Below the pieces are notes generated by a model that worked only from the letters and a program-made list of their open reading frames with translations, made no database searches and was not told the DNA's origin. DNA of 64,000 nucleotides. Source: Taklimakanibacter deserti (GTDB lineage: Bacteria > Pseudomonadota > Alphaproteobacteria > Rhizobiales > Aestuariivirgaceae). Below are positions 8,310 to 17,261 of the stretch, in pieces. A program made the position numbers and the translations under genes. The DNA is taken from NCBI GenBank assembly GCA_003574785.1, contig QORU01000008.1:248001-312000 (forward strand), in the 5' to 3' direction. Position 1 is the first letter of the stretch, and each line of letters opens with the position of its first letter.

Positions 8310-10580
8310 TCAGCGCTTGTCCTTGTTGAGGTCGACCAGCGTTTCAGGCGCCGGAACGACTTCATAGTTGGCGTAACCGAACTCGTCGCTCCGCGCGAAC
8401 AGCGTCCGCTCGCCGACCTTGTAGGCGGTCCAGCTCAACTTTTCATTGCCGAAGTTCTCGACGATCTTGCCGTCGGTGACCTCATAGGCCACCGGAATGC
8501 CGAAAGCCGAGTTCTCCACCGCGTCGCCGAAATGCTGCGGCAGCGCCTGGCCGGGATCGACATTGTGCATCAGGCGCTGCCCGTTCGCGTCCCATACCAT
8601 TCGATACATGGCGCCATTCACCAGGTTCTTCAGCCATGCCGTCTTGCCGACCGTCAGCGCGGTTAGCGCCTGCTGGTCGAGAGCCTCGCCGCCGGTGCCT
8701 ATATCGGCGATGCGGACGCCCGCCGCGGCGCGTTCCTTGGCCTTGCCGGGGGCATACCAGATCGGCGAGGTCCAGGCGCGCTCCTGCACCGTGGCCGGCA
8801 CGACTTTCGGCACCTTGATACCCACTTCCTTGGCCTGGATCGTGGTCCAGCGCGGGGTCGGGATCTCCAGCACGCGTGCATAATAGAAGGCATGCACCGA
8901 CGGATCGAAGTCCGGGTCGGTCCAGACCATGCTGAGTTCCGACGAGCCGACGGAGTTCTCGTAAGTTGCGTTCTCGATGTCGACCGTGGAGGCGATGGCC
9001 GGCACCTTGCCGGTCACCGCATCCGGCTTACGGTCGCCGGACCACACCACGTCATAGACCTTCTCGAAGGACTGTCCGCTCGACGACCAGCCCTTGACGA
9101 TCTGCACGCGGTCGAGGTTGCCCGAGGTCGGATCCTTCACCGCCCAGACCAGGAAGGACGGAGCCTTCCCGCCGCTGTCTGACGGTAGATCGGATCCCAT
9201 CGGCACGCCCCTCTTGTAGGCCTCCGTGACCCAGAACTCGCTCCAGCGATCGCCCCAGAGCGAGCGATCGGTGAAATCGTAACCACCGAAGAAACGCACC
9301 TTGATGCGCGTTCCGCTGGTGGCATAGGTTTCCTTGCGCTTCATCGCTTCGAACAGCGAAGCGCGCGTGTTCTCCTCGGCCCAGAGCGCGCTCAGGCCCG
9401 CGGGATTGAGGAAGCGGGGGTCCATGCCGGCGAATATCTTGCCTTCCATGCGGCCCTTCATGTCGCCGTCGCCCGCGCCGTGCCCGCCGAAGAAATTGTC
9501 CTGACGGTAGGGGGCGGCGCCGTTGTGCGAATCCGAACCGCTGACGAAGCCCATCTTGTAGGGATTGTAGCCCCGCGTATCCTGCATGGCGAGGCCGTTG
9601 CGCAGAGCATCGCGCACGAAGCTGCCCTTGATCCCGTCGAAGCGGCCCTCCGGAAAGCCGAGCAGGTAGGACAGGATCTCGTAATTGGCGAATTCGTCGT
9701 TCGGCGAGAGCAGCGGGTGAGTCTCGGAGGCACCCTTGATCTGCTTCATCTCGATCAGCGGCTCGTTGCGCACGCGCGATTCGGCCCACGCCTCATCGAT
9801 CGGGCGCCCCTTCATGTCCACCTCGGTCGGATACATCAGGCCGTCGGACAGGTTGGCGTTGTGCGAGATGGCGAGCAGTTCGATGCCCTCTCCCCGCTGC
9901 TTGTCCATCCAGGCCCACAGATCTTCCGGGGCCTGCGAATCGAAGGACGAGAACGGATAGGGAGGCAGGTGCTTGCTGTCCTTGAAGTAGATGTTGCGGT
10001 GCATGTTGCGGCTGTTGGGCGTCGACGTCCATTCATAGGCGTTGAAGGCGGTGAACTTGCCTGGCTCGTTCGCCGCATCCGCCATCTCGTTGTTGCGGTC
10101 CCAGACCGACGACATCAGCTCGGGCGAAACCAGTTGCGCGATCGGTTTGTTCGCGGTCATCGTACGCCCGAGCAGCAGGTAGATGCGCTGGATATCCGCC
10201 GGCGTCTTGACCTGCAATTCCTTGCCGAGCGCGCTCTTGGCGAGCGCCGTGCTCGGGTCGTTCGCCTGCTGGACCACGCCGACATATTCGGAATGGTCGG
10301 TGACGCCCATCCAGTCGAGCGGCTGCTCGATCTTCATCTCGAAGCCCAGCGCGTGCTTGAGCGGTTTGCCCTTGGCATAGTTATAGGCATCAGCCGGCGT
10401 CGACTTTGTGTCGCCGAAAATATAGGCATCGAAGGACCAGCTCGTATGGAGGTGCTGCTCGCCGAAGAAAACGTCCCTGTCGGGATTGGGGTCCGCCAGC
10501 GCCGGACAAGCTGACAGAATGGCCAGGGCGCTCACCCGCACCATCCACTTTGCACAAGAAGAAATCCGCAGATTAACCAT
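8310..10580 (-). CDS. Exported DUF3604 domain-containing protein
   Basis: This 756-aa protein of the DUF3604 family has no established function. A signal peptide ends at CPALADPNPDRD. The mature protein begins FFGEQHLHTSWSFDA, a histidine pair (residues 43-45) resembling the first metal motif of PHP-type hydrolases. Later GVTDHSEYVG and GSDSHNGAA resemble further metal-ligand motifs, so a metal-dependent hydrolase is plausible. The ATG at 10580 is chosen because GGAGG lies 6 bases upstream. It is the first gene of the operon leading to the PPIase and HupE-like genes. A 17-bp palindrome lies 133 bp upstream of the start. Confidence 0.9.
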   Translation of the reverse strand: MVNLRISSCAKWMVRVSALAILSACPALADPNPDRDVFFGEQHLHTSWSFDAYIFGDTKSTPADAYNYAKGKPLKHALGFEMKIEQPLDWMGVTDHSEYVGVVQQANDPSTALAKSALGKELQVKTPADIQRIYLLLGRTMTANKPIAQLVSPELMSSVWDRNNEMADAANEPGKFTAFNAYEWTSTPNSRNMHRNIYFKDSKHLPPYPFSSFDSQAPEDLWAWMDKQRGEGIELLAISHNANLSDGLMYPTEVDMKGRPIDEAWAESRVRNEPLIEMKQIKGASETHPLLSPNDEFANYEILSYLLGFPEGRFDGIKGSFVRDALRNGLAMQDTRGYNPYKMGFVSGSDSHNGAAPYRQDNFFGGHGAGDGDMKGRMEGKIFAGMDPRFLNPAGLSALWAEENTRASLFEAMKRKETYATSGTRIKVRFFGGYDFTDRSLWGDRWSEFWVTEAYKRGVPMGSDLPSDSGGKAPSFLVWAVKDPTSGNLDRVQIVKGWSSSGQSFEKVYDVVWSGDRKPDAVTGKVPAIASTVDIENATYENSVGSSELSMVWTDPDFDPSVHAFYYARVLEIPTPRWTTIQAKEVGIKVPKVVPATVQERAWTSPIWYAPGKAKERAAAGVRIADIGTGGEALDQQALTALTVGKTAWLKNLVNGAMYRMVWDANGQRLMHNVDPGQALPQHFGDAVENSAFGIPVAYEVTDGKIVENFGNEKLSWTAYKVGERTLFARSDEFGYANYEVVPAPETLVDLNKDKR

Positions 10581-10994
10581 TTTGTCCTCCGAAATCCGCA
10601 ACGAGCGGTCAGCTTCCATCGACATGCCGCCGACACCTGCCTGAGATGCGAAATCCCGGGCCCCCGCTGACACCAAGCGTTCGAAAGACTAGCTAGATCT
10701 CCTCCAGCAGTCTTGGCATTTTACGCCAAACTCAAAACTGCAACCGGTCGCGTGGGGCGACGCGGGCAGCGACATGCGAAGGCGCCTGGCGTGAAGTGAC
10801 AAGACAGCGCCTTCACGCCGCAGTAGGATCGATCAAATCGACTTGCTGGGGACATGAATACGGATGCGTTCCACGATTTCGCAGCCGGCGCCATAGAACC
10901 AGCCGCACTTTTAGCTTGTGGCCGCGACAAATCACAATCGATCGAGGGCGCAAGCAGTGACGCCCGAAGGCCGTTTTATCGAAGGAGTGGATCA
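10581..10994. other. Divergent intergenic region between DUF3604 and DUF992 genes
   Basis: This region of about 410 bp separates two divergent units. It holds the palindrome at 10713-10729. Apart from a ribosome binding site for each flanking gene, I see no further gene or RNA structure. Confidence 0.6.
10713..10729. promoter_or_regulatory. 17-bp palindrome, candidate AraC-family operator
   Basis: TTGGCATTTTACGCCAA is an inverted repeat (TTGGC-N7-GCCAA). It matches the site upstream of the AraC gene starting at 20788 at 14 of 17 positions, with identical arms. It lies between the divergent DUF3604 and DUF992 genes and could control either or both. Confidence 0.6.
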
Positions 10995-11525
10995 ATGATG
11001 ACCGGACTTCCAAGACTGATGCGCCTGCAGGCGCGTTTGCTGCCGCGTTGCCTGACGCTCGTGCTGGCGCTCGCGGCCCTGTCGCTTGCCCGGGCTCCCG
11101 CCGGCGCCGGGGGGCCGCATGTGCGCTATGGCGTGCTGTCCTGCGACATCTCCGCCGGCATCGGTCTGATCTTCACCGAGAAGCAGACGCTGAAATGCCG
11201 CTACATGCCCGATGCCGGCGGTGCGCCTGAAGATTATGCCGGCAAGATCGAGGAAGTGGGTCTCGAGCTCGGCACGACCAGCGGCGGGCACCTGAATTGG
11301 GTCGTCGTGGCGGTCGAAAAGCAGGATGCTGCGCCGCGCGGCTTTCTGGCGGGAACTTATGTGGGCGCGGTCGCCAATGCGTCGCTGGGCGAGGGGTTCG
11401 GCGCCAACGACCTCAGTGGCGGCTTCAACGGCGCCTATGTGCTTCAGCCCTATTCGCTGCAGACCCAGAGCGGTGTGAACTTCGCCGCCGGCATCGCCAA
11501 GGTCACGCTCAGGGCCGTCGACTAG
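10995..11525 (+). CDS. Secreted DUF992 domain-containing protein
   Basis: This 176-aa exported protein matches the DUF992 family, small periplasmic or surface proteins of alphaproteobacteria with unknown role. A signal peptide (about 30 aa) ends before GGPHVRYGVLSCDIS. The domain shows paired cysteines (LSCDI and LKCRY), a GFLAGTYVGA strand and a C-terminal segment starting VNFAAGIAKV. The start is the first of two ATGs at 10995, preceded by GAAGGAG. Its TAG stop is formed with the first bases of a dispersed repeat. Confidence 0.85.
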   Translation: MMTGLPRLMRLQARLLPRCLTLVLALAALSLARAPAGAGGPHVRYGVLSCDISAGIGLIFTEKQTLKCRYMPDAGGAPEDYAGKIEEVGLELGTTSGGHLNWVVVAVEKQDAAPRGFLAGTYVGAVANASLGEGFGANDLSGGFNGAYVLQPYSLQTQSGVNFAAGIAKVTLRAVD

Positions 11526-11625
11526 CGCTTGATCCGATAACGTGAATACCGGTTTTCCAAAAAGGTCATGCGCAATCAAAAAGGTAAAGCGTGATGGCGA
11601 TTCCATCTGAAGCCATCACACTTTA
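11522..11625. repeat. Dispersed alphaproteobacterial intergenic repeat, copy 1
   Basis: This element of about 100 bp begins TAGCGCTTGATCC and contains CCGGTTTTCC, then TCATGCGCAATCAAA, GGCGATTCCATC and a closing CACTTTAG. The same order of blocks recurs at 12224, 21838 and 57669. The first three bases are the stop codon of the preceding gene. Confidence 0.7.
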
Positions 11626-11668
11626 GGGCGGAGCAGGATCGGGAATTTTCATCGATTGGGGTGAATGC

Positions 11669-12226
11669 ATGCAGTTGCGCTCGGCCATTTTTGTAGCCTG
11701 TCTTGCCGCCGCCGGGATGCAACCGGGTACGGTTAACGCCTGCGGCTACGACAATCCGCAGTCCATCGCGCTGGGGTCGCTCAATTGGGTCTACCCGGAC
11801 GCGCTTTACGTGCGTACAGCCGTTTCACAGGCCGAGGTTGCAGGCTTGCTGCCCGCCGCCGATCCGTTGCGCTCGGGACTGTTTGCATTTCATCGTGCGA
11901 CGGCGGCAATGAAGTCGTTCGGCGCGAATCTTGCGGATCCGCGCCTGGCGCAGAGCGGCAGGGTCGTCTCCGTCGTGTTGATACCGCAGGTGCTGTGGAC
12001 GCGGTTCAAGGTCGGCCCCGAAGGCATCACCATGCAAAGTCACGTTGCAGGACCCGAGGCAGATGACCTGGTGATCGTGACGGAGGAGAAGGTTATCCGC
12101 GCGTTCCTGGATGGAAAGGTCGACGGGGCGACCGCAGAGGAAAAAGGTCTCGTGCGGTTCTACGGGGACGCGGCGGATGTCGCCAATGTGCGGGCCGTCC
12201 TGACAAAGGTAACCCCGATCAATTAG
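11669..12226 (+). CDS. Hypothetical secreted protein
   Basis: This is a 185-aa protein with a signal peptide (SAIFVACLAAAGMQ...NACGYD). I do not recognise a family. The mature part starts CGYDNPQSIALGSLNWVYPDALYVRTAV, has no clear catalytic motif, and is followed by mixed alpha/beta-like sequence. It lies between two copies of the same intergenic repeat, and its stop codon TAG is the first triplet of the second copy. It follows the DUF992 gene on the same strand and may belong to the same envelope-related set. Confidence 0.7.
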   Translation: MQLRSAIFVACLAAAGMQPGTVNACGYDNPQSIALGSLNWVYPDALYVRTAVSQAEVAGLLPAADPLRSGLFAFHRATAAMKSFGANLADPRLAQSGRVVSVVLIPQVLWTRFKVGPEGITMQSHVAGPEADDLVIVTEEKVIRAFLDGKVDGATAEEKGLVRFYGDAADVANVRAVLTKVTPIN

Positions 12227-12340
12227 AGCATCGGTCCTAAAAGCTCGGGGCCGGCCTTCCCGGTTTCCGGCCAAGCCGATGCGCAAAAACAAGGAGGTGG
12301 AGCACGGGGGCGATTCCATAAGAACGCCTGATGCTCTGGA
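12224..12340. repeat. Dispersed intergenic repeat, copy 2
   Basis: The element begins TAGAGCATCGG at the stop codon of the preceding gene. It continues through CCGGTTTCCGG and CCGATGCGCAAAAACAA, then GGCGATTCCATAAGAACGC and GATGCTCTGG. It has the same block order as the copies at 11522 and 57669. Confidence 0.7.
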
Positions 12341-12544
12341 CGGCGGCGTAGCGCACGCCAAGAAACCGGCCGTATTCCCGGCACTTTCCTAGAAGTGTTC
12401 CGATGCATCGACCAGGAAGGCGCTCGCGCGTCAAGCGCGCGCTTGATGATGGGAGCGTGAGCGTTGCGCGCCCGCACCGATGCGCGGACGGGACGTATGG
12501 AGAATACCGCTTGCCACGCTTGGCGCCGGCCGATATTCAAAAGC

Positions 12545-12561
12545 CATCCATTTTGCGCCAA
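12545..12561. promoter_or_regulatory. Partial match to the AraC-family 17-bp site
   Basis: CATCCATTTTGCGCCAA matches the 10713 palindrome at 12 of 17 positions. The right arm and CATTT core are conserved and the left arm is lost. It lies 40 bp upstream of the chosen GTG start of the AraC gene. Confidence 0.4.
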
Positions 12562-12601
12562 CGGCCCCGCTCAGGAGCATCGTCAAATAGTCGAAGTCCC
12601 T

Positions 12602-13624
12602 GTGATCTCCAGTCATGTCTTGCAAGGTCTGCCCGCGTTCATACGAGGTGAAATCGGGGAGAAGGCCCTGCAATGCGCCAATCGCGCCGCGGGGTTCGAT
12701 GCCGAACTGATTGAGGATCGAAATTGCTTCATACCTCAACAGTCGGTGGTGGGCTTTGTCGAGGCAATGGCAAGAGCGGCCGGCGATCCCAATCTCGGGC
12801 TCCTGCTCGCTCCCAGCATGAACGCCGCCGCCTACGGCACCTTCGGACGTTATGTGTTTGGAGCCGACACCCTCGGCCAGGCCATCACGCGCAGCATTGC
12901 AGCCTTGCGCTATCACAGCACCTATGACCGATTGTCTGTCACAACCTTTGCCGATGAAGTCCGATACAGTTATGCCTTTGCCTTGGCCGGTTCTCAAGGA
13001 TATGGCGTTGTCGCGAGCGCCGCCGCTGGCGAGCTGTTGAGCCTGTTCAAGGCATATTTGCCCGACAATTGGCGACCGCTGCGCGTCGAGCTTGATATCG
13101 AAACGCCACGCCAAGCCTCTCTTTTTGAAGATGTGTTTCAGTGCCCGGTCCTTTTCAACGCTCCCACAGTGGCGGTCATCGTTGAGCGGCACCGCATGGC
13201 GGCTGTGTCGAAGCGCGCATCGCGATCAATCGTGACGATAGACGATGTCGCGCGCGACCGGGCTGGCGGCGCTCCACGAAACTTGCTCGACGTCGCCCAG
13301 GAGCAGATCCGTACCCAGCTACTTGCTGGCAATGTATCGATCGACGACATCGCGCGATCGATGGATACCAGTGTCCGGACACTGCAGCGGGAGCTTCATT
13401 ACGCTGGCACTGACTTTCGCAGCCTTACGAGTGACGTAAGAATTCGGCGCGCAACCGAACTGTTGCGAGACAGGAGCGTGTCGATCATCAGCATTTCGGA
13501 AGATCTGGGCTATTCATCTCCAGCCGGATTTTCGCGGGCCTTTCGAAAGGCGACCGGCATGGGACCACGTGAATTTCGCACCACAGGCGGAACTGGCGTG
13601 ACCGGTCATGACGGCGAGTCTTGA
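12602..13624 (+). CDS. AraC family transcriptional regulator with Arabinose_bd-type N-terminal domain
   Basis: This regulator of 340 aa has an N-terminal domain (about residues 1-200) of the arabinose-binding type seen in OruR/ArgR-like AraC proteins. The C-terminal AraC HTH is at about residues 240-330, with the two helices marked by VSIDDIARSMDTSVRTLQR and ISISEDLGYSSPAGFSRAFR. The GTG at 12602 matches the usual family N-terminus (ISSHVLQGLP). An upstream ATG at 12497 would add 35 residues with no homology and would place the putative operator inside the gene. The target genes are unknown. Confidence 0.85.
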   Translation: MISSHVLQGLPAFIRGEIGEKALQCANRAAGFDAELIEDRNCFIPQQSVVGFVEAMARAAGDPNLGLLLAPSMNAAAYGTFGRYVFGADTLGQAITRSIAALRYHSTYDRLSVTTFADEVRYSYAFALAGSQGYGVVASAAAGELLSLFKAYLPDNWRPLRVELDIETPRQASLFEDVFQCPVLFNAPTVAVIVERHRMAAVSKRASRSIVTIDDVARDRAGGAPRNLLDVAQEQIRTQLLAGNVSIDDIARSMDTSVRTLQRELHYAGTDFRSLTSDVRIRRATELLRDRSVSIISISEDLGYSSPAGFSRAFRKATGMGPREFRTTGGTGVTGHDGES

Positions 13625-13655
13625 GGCATGTAAAGCGCCCTCAAATCCTACCCTT

Positions 13656-14936
13656 TCACTCCCATCCGGGCGGGGACTTCTCCCACTTCATCCCTGCGCG
13701 GCCGAGAGAATAGCCCAGCTTGAAGAGCGCATTCATATAGGCTTTGTCGAATGCGGATTTGCTCTGCATGGCGAAATCGGCAGGTATATAGGTGAGATTG
13801 TAATCGACACGATCCCGCTTTGTAGTCAGGTAGATCTGGTAAAGATCTCCCACACCTTGCGTCTTGATCAGAGTGGAGATCGAGCGCGAAGTGATCGGAA
13901 GGAGCTTCGCCTTGGTCACGGCGAACTCCGGCGAGACCTTGCCGTTGCGGATGATATAAGCGCGGCGCGCGGGCTTCCACCCCAAGGCCTCGTCGATGAT
14001 CTCCGGCTCGAAACCCGGCGGGTAGAGAAACACCTGGCGGGTCACGCCGCCATCGACATGCATTTCATCATAGAACTTCCCATCCGCCGCGACCTTGAGC
14101 TCGACCGGCGGCAGGGCGCCCGGCACGGATGCAGAGGCAAGAATAATCTTTCGCATGAGTTGCAAGGCATCCGGTCTGCCGCTGTTGGCGAGCGCTCCGA
14201 TGTCCCAAATCACCGGGCGCTGGGCATCGAGATTGGTCGTGCCGATCAGCAGGAAGCGACCCTTGCGATATTCGGCGGCGATCTCCTCGAGCATTTTCTG
14301 GCTCGTGTAGCGGGCGATCATGTTGGCGAGCGGCCTAGGATCGGCAAGGCCGTCGGACGATCCCAGGAGCGCGGAGAGGACTTGCGTCTTCACCAATTGC
14401 TTCGAGGAGACTGTGGTGTAGGCCTCCTTGAGCATCCCATCGTAACGCGGCCCAAGGAATGCCATGGGGGCGATCATGGAGCCGGTGCTGATCCCCGTTA
14501 CGATCTCGAATTCCGGCCGCGTGCCGCTTTCGCTCCAGCCGACCAGGAGCCCGGCGCCGAAGGCGCCGTCATCGCCCCCGCCCGACAGGGACAGAGACTC
14601 GACCGCTACTTTCTTGCCCTTGAGACCTGAAGCTCCATACTTCTTCTCCAGCTGCGCAATGCGTGCCTCGGCAATGGAACGGTATGTGCCCGGAGGCGCG
14701 TCGCCCCAGAAACGGATACCCTCGAGATTGTCGACAGTGGCTCGATCGACGAGACCCTTGGGAACCGGATCCCTGAGGGCGTCGCTCGATGCGCAGGCGC
14801 CGGCCATTATCACCAGTGCGGCACCGGCACATGCACGGGCAATCTTTCCAAACCGGCAGAGAAAGACATTCCGGCGCCGCGCACTGGGATCGTCGGCAAC
14901 CGGCCGCACGGCCTTCGGCATCTGCGAAATGACCAT
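13656..14936 (-). CDS. Patatin-like phospholipase lipoprotein
   Basis: This is a 426-aa serine lipase-like protein. The N-terminus has basic residues, a hydrophobic stretch and a lipobox IMAGAC (Cys48), so it is probably lipid-anchored. The patatin fold shows the oxyanion motif SGGGDDGAFGAG (about residues 118-129), nucleophile Ser150 in GISTG and the catalytic Asp295 in DGG. It therefore has a complete Ser/Asp dyad. The start is ATG at 14936; ATG at 14921 is an alternative. It follows the beta-barrel gene by 34 bp on the same strand, suggesting a shared transcript and an outer-membrane lipid role. Confidence 0.88.
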   Translation of the reverse strand: MVISQMPKAVRPVADDPSARRRNVFLCRFGKIARACAGAALVIMAGACASSDALRDPVPKGLVDRATVDNLEGIRFWGDAPPGTYRSIAEARIAQLEKKYGASGLKGKKVAVESLSLSGGGDDGAFGAGLLVGWSESGTRPEFEIVTGISTGSMIAPMAFLGPRYDGMLKEAYTTVSSKQLVKTQVLSALLGSSDGLADPRPLANMIARYTSQKMLEEIAAEYRKGRFLLIGTTNLDAQRPVIWDIGALANSGRPDALQLMRKIILASASVPGALPPVELKVAADGKFYDEMHVDGGVTRQVFLYPPGFEPEIIDEALGWKPARRAYIIRNGKVSPEFAVTKAKLLPITSRSISTLIKTQGVGDLYQIYLTTKRDRVDYNLTYIPADFAMQSKSAFDKAYMNALFKLGYSLGRAGMKWEKSPPGWE

Positions 14937-14970
14937 TGGTTCGAGGCGCTGATTGGAGCAGCGCCGCCTC

Positions 14971-15744
14971 TCAGAAGTTGAATACAAAGCCGAGAATCGG
15001 CCCGTGCTGGACCACGTCGTAGACGAAGCCGTCGTTGCGGTAGTCGACGCCGACTCCGCGGTATCCGGCAACGATGGAGAAGCCGTCGCTCGGCGCGTAG
15101 CCCAGGCCGCCCATGACGTCCCACATGAATTCCGAGGAGACGTCAAAGCCGCCAATGAGACCCCAGCCCGTAATGTAGAATTCCGGCGTGAAATTCGCCC
15201 GGCCCTTCAGGCCGACGAGCGGATCGACCCAGGTATCCCCGTCGCTCGCGGTCTGGCCGCCGAGGAGACCACCCTTGAAGTCGAGATCGGTATCGACGGA
15301 CCAGACCCGTCCGCCGGCCACGATGTCGAGATTTGCCGTCTCGTCCAGGAAGAGGCTGTAGGACCCCACTGCGGTGAACATCAGGGTCTCGACTTCCGCA
15401 TCCACGCTGTTGGCGAGCAGGCCAAGCGGCGTATCCGCATCGGCCGACAGCTTCACCCAGAGCAGATCGGTGGCGACCCCGAAGCGGCCGTATCGCGCTT
15501 CACCGGCACCCATGAGGCCGATATCGAAGTGGTTCAGCACATCGCTGAAGCTCGCATCGACGTCGACTTCCGGCAGACCGAATTGCGCCACCTTGCCGTC
15601 CATGCCGGCAGCCCAGACATAGGGCGCGAAAGTGATGCTCCATCCGCTGTCGGCTTCCGCCGGCGGGGTGGGAAGGTCCGCCGCGCTGGCCATGGGCGCT
15701 GCGGCCGCAAGAGCGATGGCCGCCAATATCAGTTTCTTGGGCAT
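14971..15744 (-). CDS. Outer-membrane beta-barrel protein
   Basis: This 257-aa protein has a signal peptide ending ASAADLPTP, a mature N-terminus typical of rhizobial outer-membrane proteins. Alternating amphipathic strands follow, such as WSITFAPYVWAAGM, YGRFGVATDLLWVKL and LDIVAGGRVWSVDTDL. It ends in an aromatic residue (FVFNF), the usual signal for barrel assembly. No porin-specific motif is seen. The start is ATG at 15744, preceded by GAGGGG. It is cotranscribed with the patatin-like lipoprotein downstream. Confidence 0.82.
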   Translation of the reverse strand: MPKKLILAAIALAAAAPMASAADLPTPPAEADSGWSITFAPYVWAAGMDGKVAQFGLPEVDVDASFSDVLNHFDIGLMGAGEARYGRFGVATDLLWVKLSADADTPLGLLANSVDAEVETLMFTAVGSYSLFLDETANLDIVAGGRVWSVDTDLDFKGGLLGGQTASDGDTWVDPLVGLKGRANFTPEFYITGWGLIGGFDVSSEFMWDVMGGLGYAPSDGFSIVAGYRGVGVDYRNDGFVYDVVQHGPILGFVFNF

Positions 15745-15943
15745 TTTAGGTACTCCCCTCGGAAGTCGGCGCGTGTTTACGATAAGCAATTACCGACCCT
15801 CCGTCCATTGGCCTTCGGTCCCTTGTGTGCATGATGCTCGCACGGCTTGCGCACCATTAAGCCATGAAGCGCCTCGGTCGGCGAGGGGTGCCCGCATGAG
15901 CACCCCGACCGGTTCGCCCCTGCCGACCGGCCTGCGGCAACCG

Positions 15944-16228
15944 CTACGGGCAGCGCCAATAAATCCGGCCATAAGCGTCCACGGCCTGCACGCAACCGGG
16001 TCTGTAGACGGTCGCCGCGGCCGCTCCCACGGCCACGGCGCGCCTGGTCGTACGCCGCGCCACGCCCGCGTAGCTCAAGGGAGTGAGGGGGCGCCCGACG
16101 ATGGCGTGGGCCTGCGAGAACAGCGAGCCGGGCTTGTCCAGCGTTGGCTTGTCGCTGAGGAGCAGACAGCCAATACCGGCGGCGGCGGCCAGGGTGATAC
16201 GTAAGAATGTTCCAATCGTGCTCTTCAT
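15944..16228 (-). CDS. Small secreted protein with PLTPLSYAGVARRT motif
   Basis: This 94-aa protein has a signal-like hydrophobic N-terminus (IGTFLRITLAAAAGIGCLLL). It then has the segment IVGRPLTPLSYAGVARRTTRRA and ends in VDAYGRIYWRCP with two cysteines. The PLTPLSYAGVARRT-x-RRA string is shared with the C-terminus of the 173-aa protein at 19198-19719, whose function is also unknown. Its ATG overlaps the stop of the DUF2092 gene (ATGA at 16225-16228), so the two are translationally coupled. Confidence 0.75.
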   Translation of the reverse strand: MKSTIGTFLRITLAAAAGIGCLLLSDKPTLDKPGSLFSQAHAIVGRPLTPLSYAGVARRTTRRAVAVGAAAATVYRPGCVQAVDAYGRIYWRCP

Positions 16229-17040
16229 TTCGTTTCTCCCTCAACGACACCCGCGGGCACTTCGTCGATGCCGGATAAGGCCTCGATTTCAACCTTCTTG
16301 GCTTCGGCAGGCGGCTTGAATTCGAAAGCATTGGAATCTATCTGCGCATCGGATTTCCATTCCGTGATGCGCAGCGTGTATTGCGGCGCGCCGGCCACTG
16401 CCTTGCTGGTGATGACATATTTACGCGGAATGGGCCGCTCGCCCCGCTCTACCCAGATCTGCCAATCGGTATCCTGGTTGCGGAAAGCGAGGTGATCGCT
16501 CTCGACCCCATCGATGACCGCATGACCGATATACTTGGCATCGAGGATGTCTTCGCTCAGAACCAGATAGGCATTCGACAGGAGCAGGTCGGCGCCGGGC
16601 ATGTCGACCGCATATTTATCCCGCAACAGATCCACGAGCTGGTCGATCGTAGCCGGGGCGTCTGCCTGCGCATAGGCATTTTCATGCTTGCCGAGGACCG
16701 AGATGGTCTTTCCGTCGAAGACGAGCTCGACATCGGCATAGCCGCCCTTCCTTGTGACCCTGAGCCTGCCCGGACGGTCCACGAGCACCTCGCCGGAGCT
16801 GGCGAACTGGATCTTCTGGATCGCCGGCGTGATTACTTCGATATCGACATCGAACTTGGCGGAGAAGGATTTCTGGCTGATAACATAGTCCGACATCGCC
16901 TTCAGGATCTTCGTGGCCTCGTTGTCCTGGGCCCACGCGCCTGACGCGACAAAGATCGCCATCGACAGAGGCAACAGCAGTTTTGCGATCCATCTGCCAA
17001 GGACCGGCACATGTGGTCTCCATATTGCATTTCGGCTCAT
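16225..17040 (-). CDS. Periplasmic DUF2092 domain-containing protein
   Basis: This 271-aa exported protein matches DUF2092, a family with a predicted LolA/LppX-like half-barrel. The signal peptide ends at ASGAWAQD. Strands such as KSFSAKFDVDIEVIT, FASSGEVLVDRPGRLRV and YADVELVFDGKTISVLGKHENAYAQ fit the family. The C-terminal tail is rich in Glu and Val. A lipid- or hydrophobic-ligand-binding role is inferred from the fold family only. GGGAGAA precedes the ATG. It is followed, with a 4-base overlap, by the small PLTPLSYAG protein. Confidence 0.85.
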   Translation of the reverse strand: MSRNAIWRPHVPVLGRWIAKLLLPLSMAIFVASGAWAQDNEATKILKAMSDYVISQKSFSAKFDVDIEVITPAIQKIQFASSGEVLVDRPGRLRVTRKGGYADVELVFDGKTISVLGKHENAYAQADAPATIDQLVDLLRDKYAVDMPGADLLLSNAYLVLSEDILDAKYIGHAVIDGVESDHLAFRNQDTDWQIWVERGERPIPRKYVITSKAVAGAPQYTLRITEWKSDAQIDSNAFEFKPPAEAKKVEIEALSGIDEVPAGVVEGETK

Positions 17041-17261
17041 CGAGTTCTCCCTGGCTCGCTTCAGTCACGACGGCAATGTGCATATAAGGCCCGCCGCGGC
17101 TGTTTTACTCGCCGTACGTCCGTGAATTCCCGTCTGGCCCTGGAAAGTATCATCCGGCCTTCTGGAGCGTCTTATCAGTTCGCGCCATTCGCCCCGATTT
17201 CCGATGGCTCCGTCCGGCGCGACCCGGCAGGACGGCCGTGCCGGCCGTTGATCGAGCGCAA

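Noticed and set aside
10571..10580. TTAACCAT as a CtrA site
   Set aside because: It overlaps the start codon of the DUF3604 gene (ATGGTTAA) and is probably coincidental.
12497..12601. Longer N-terminus for the AraC gene
   Set aside because: The extra residues lack family similarity and would place the AraC-type site inside the gene.
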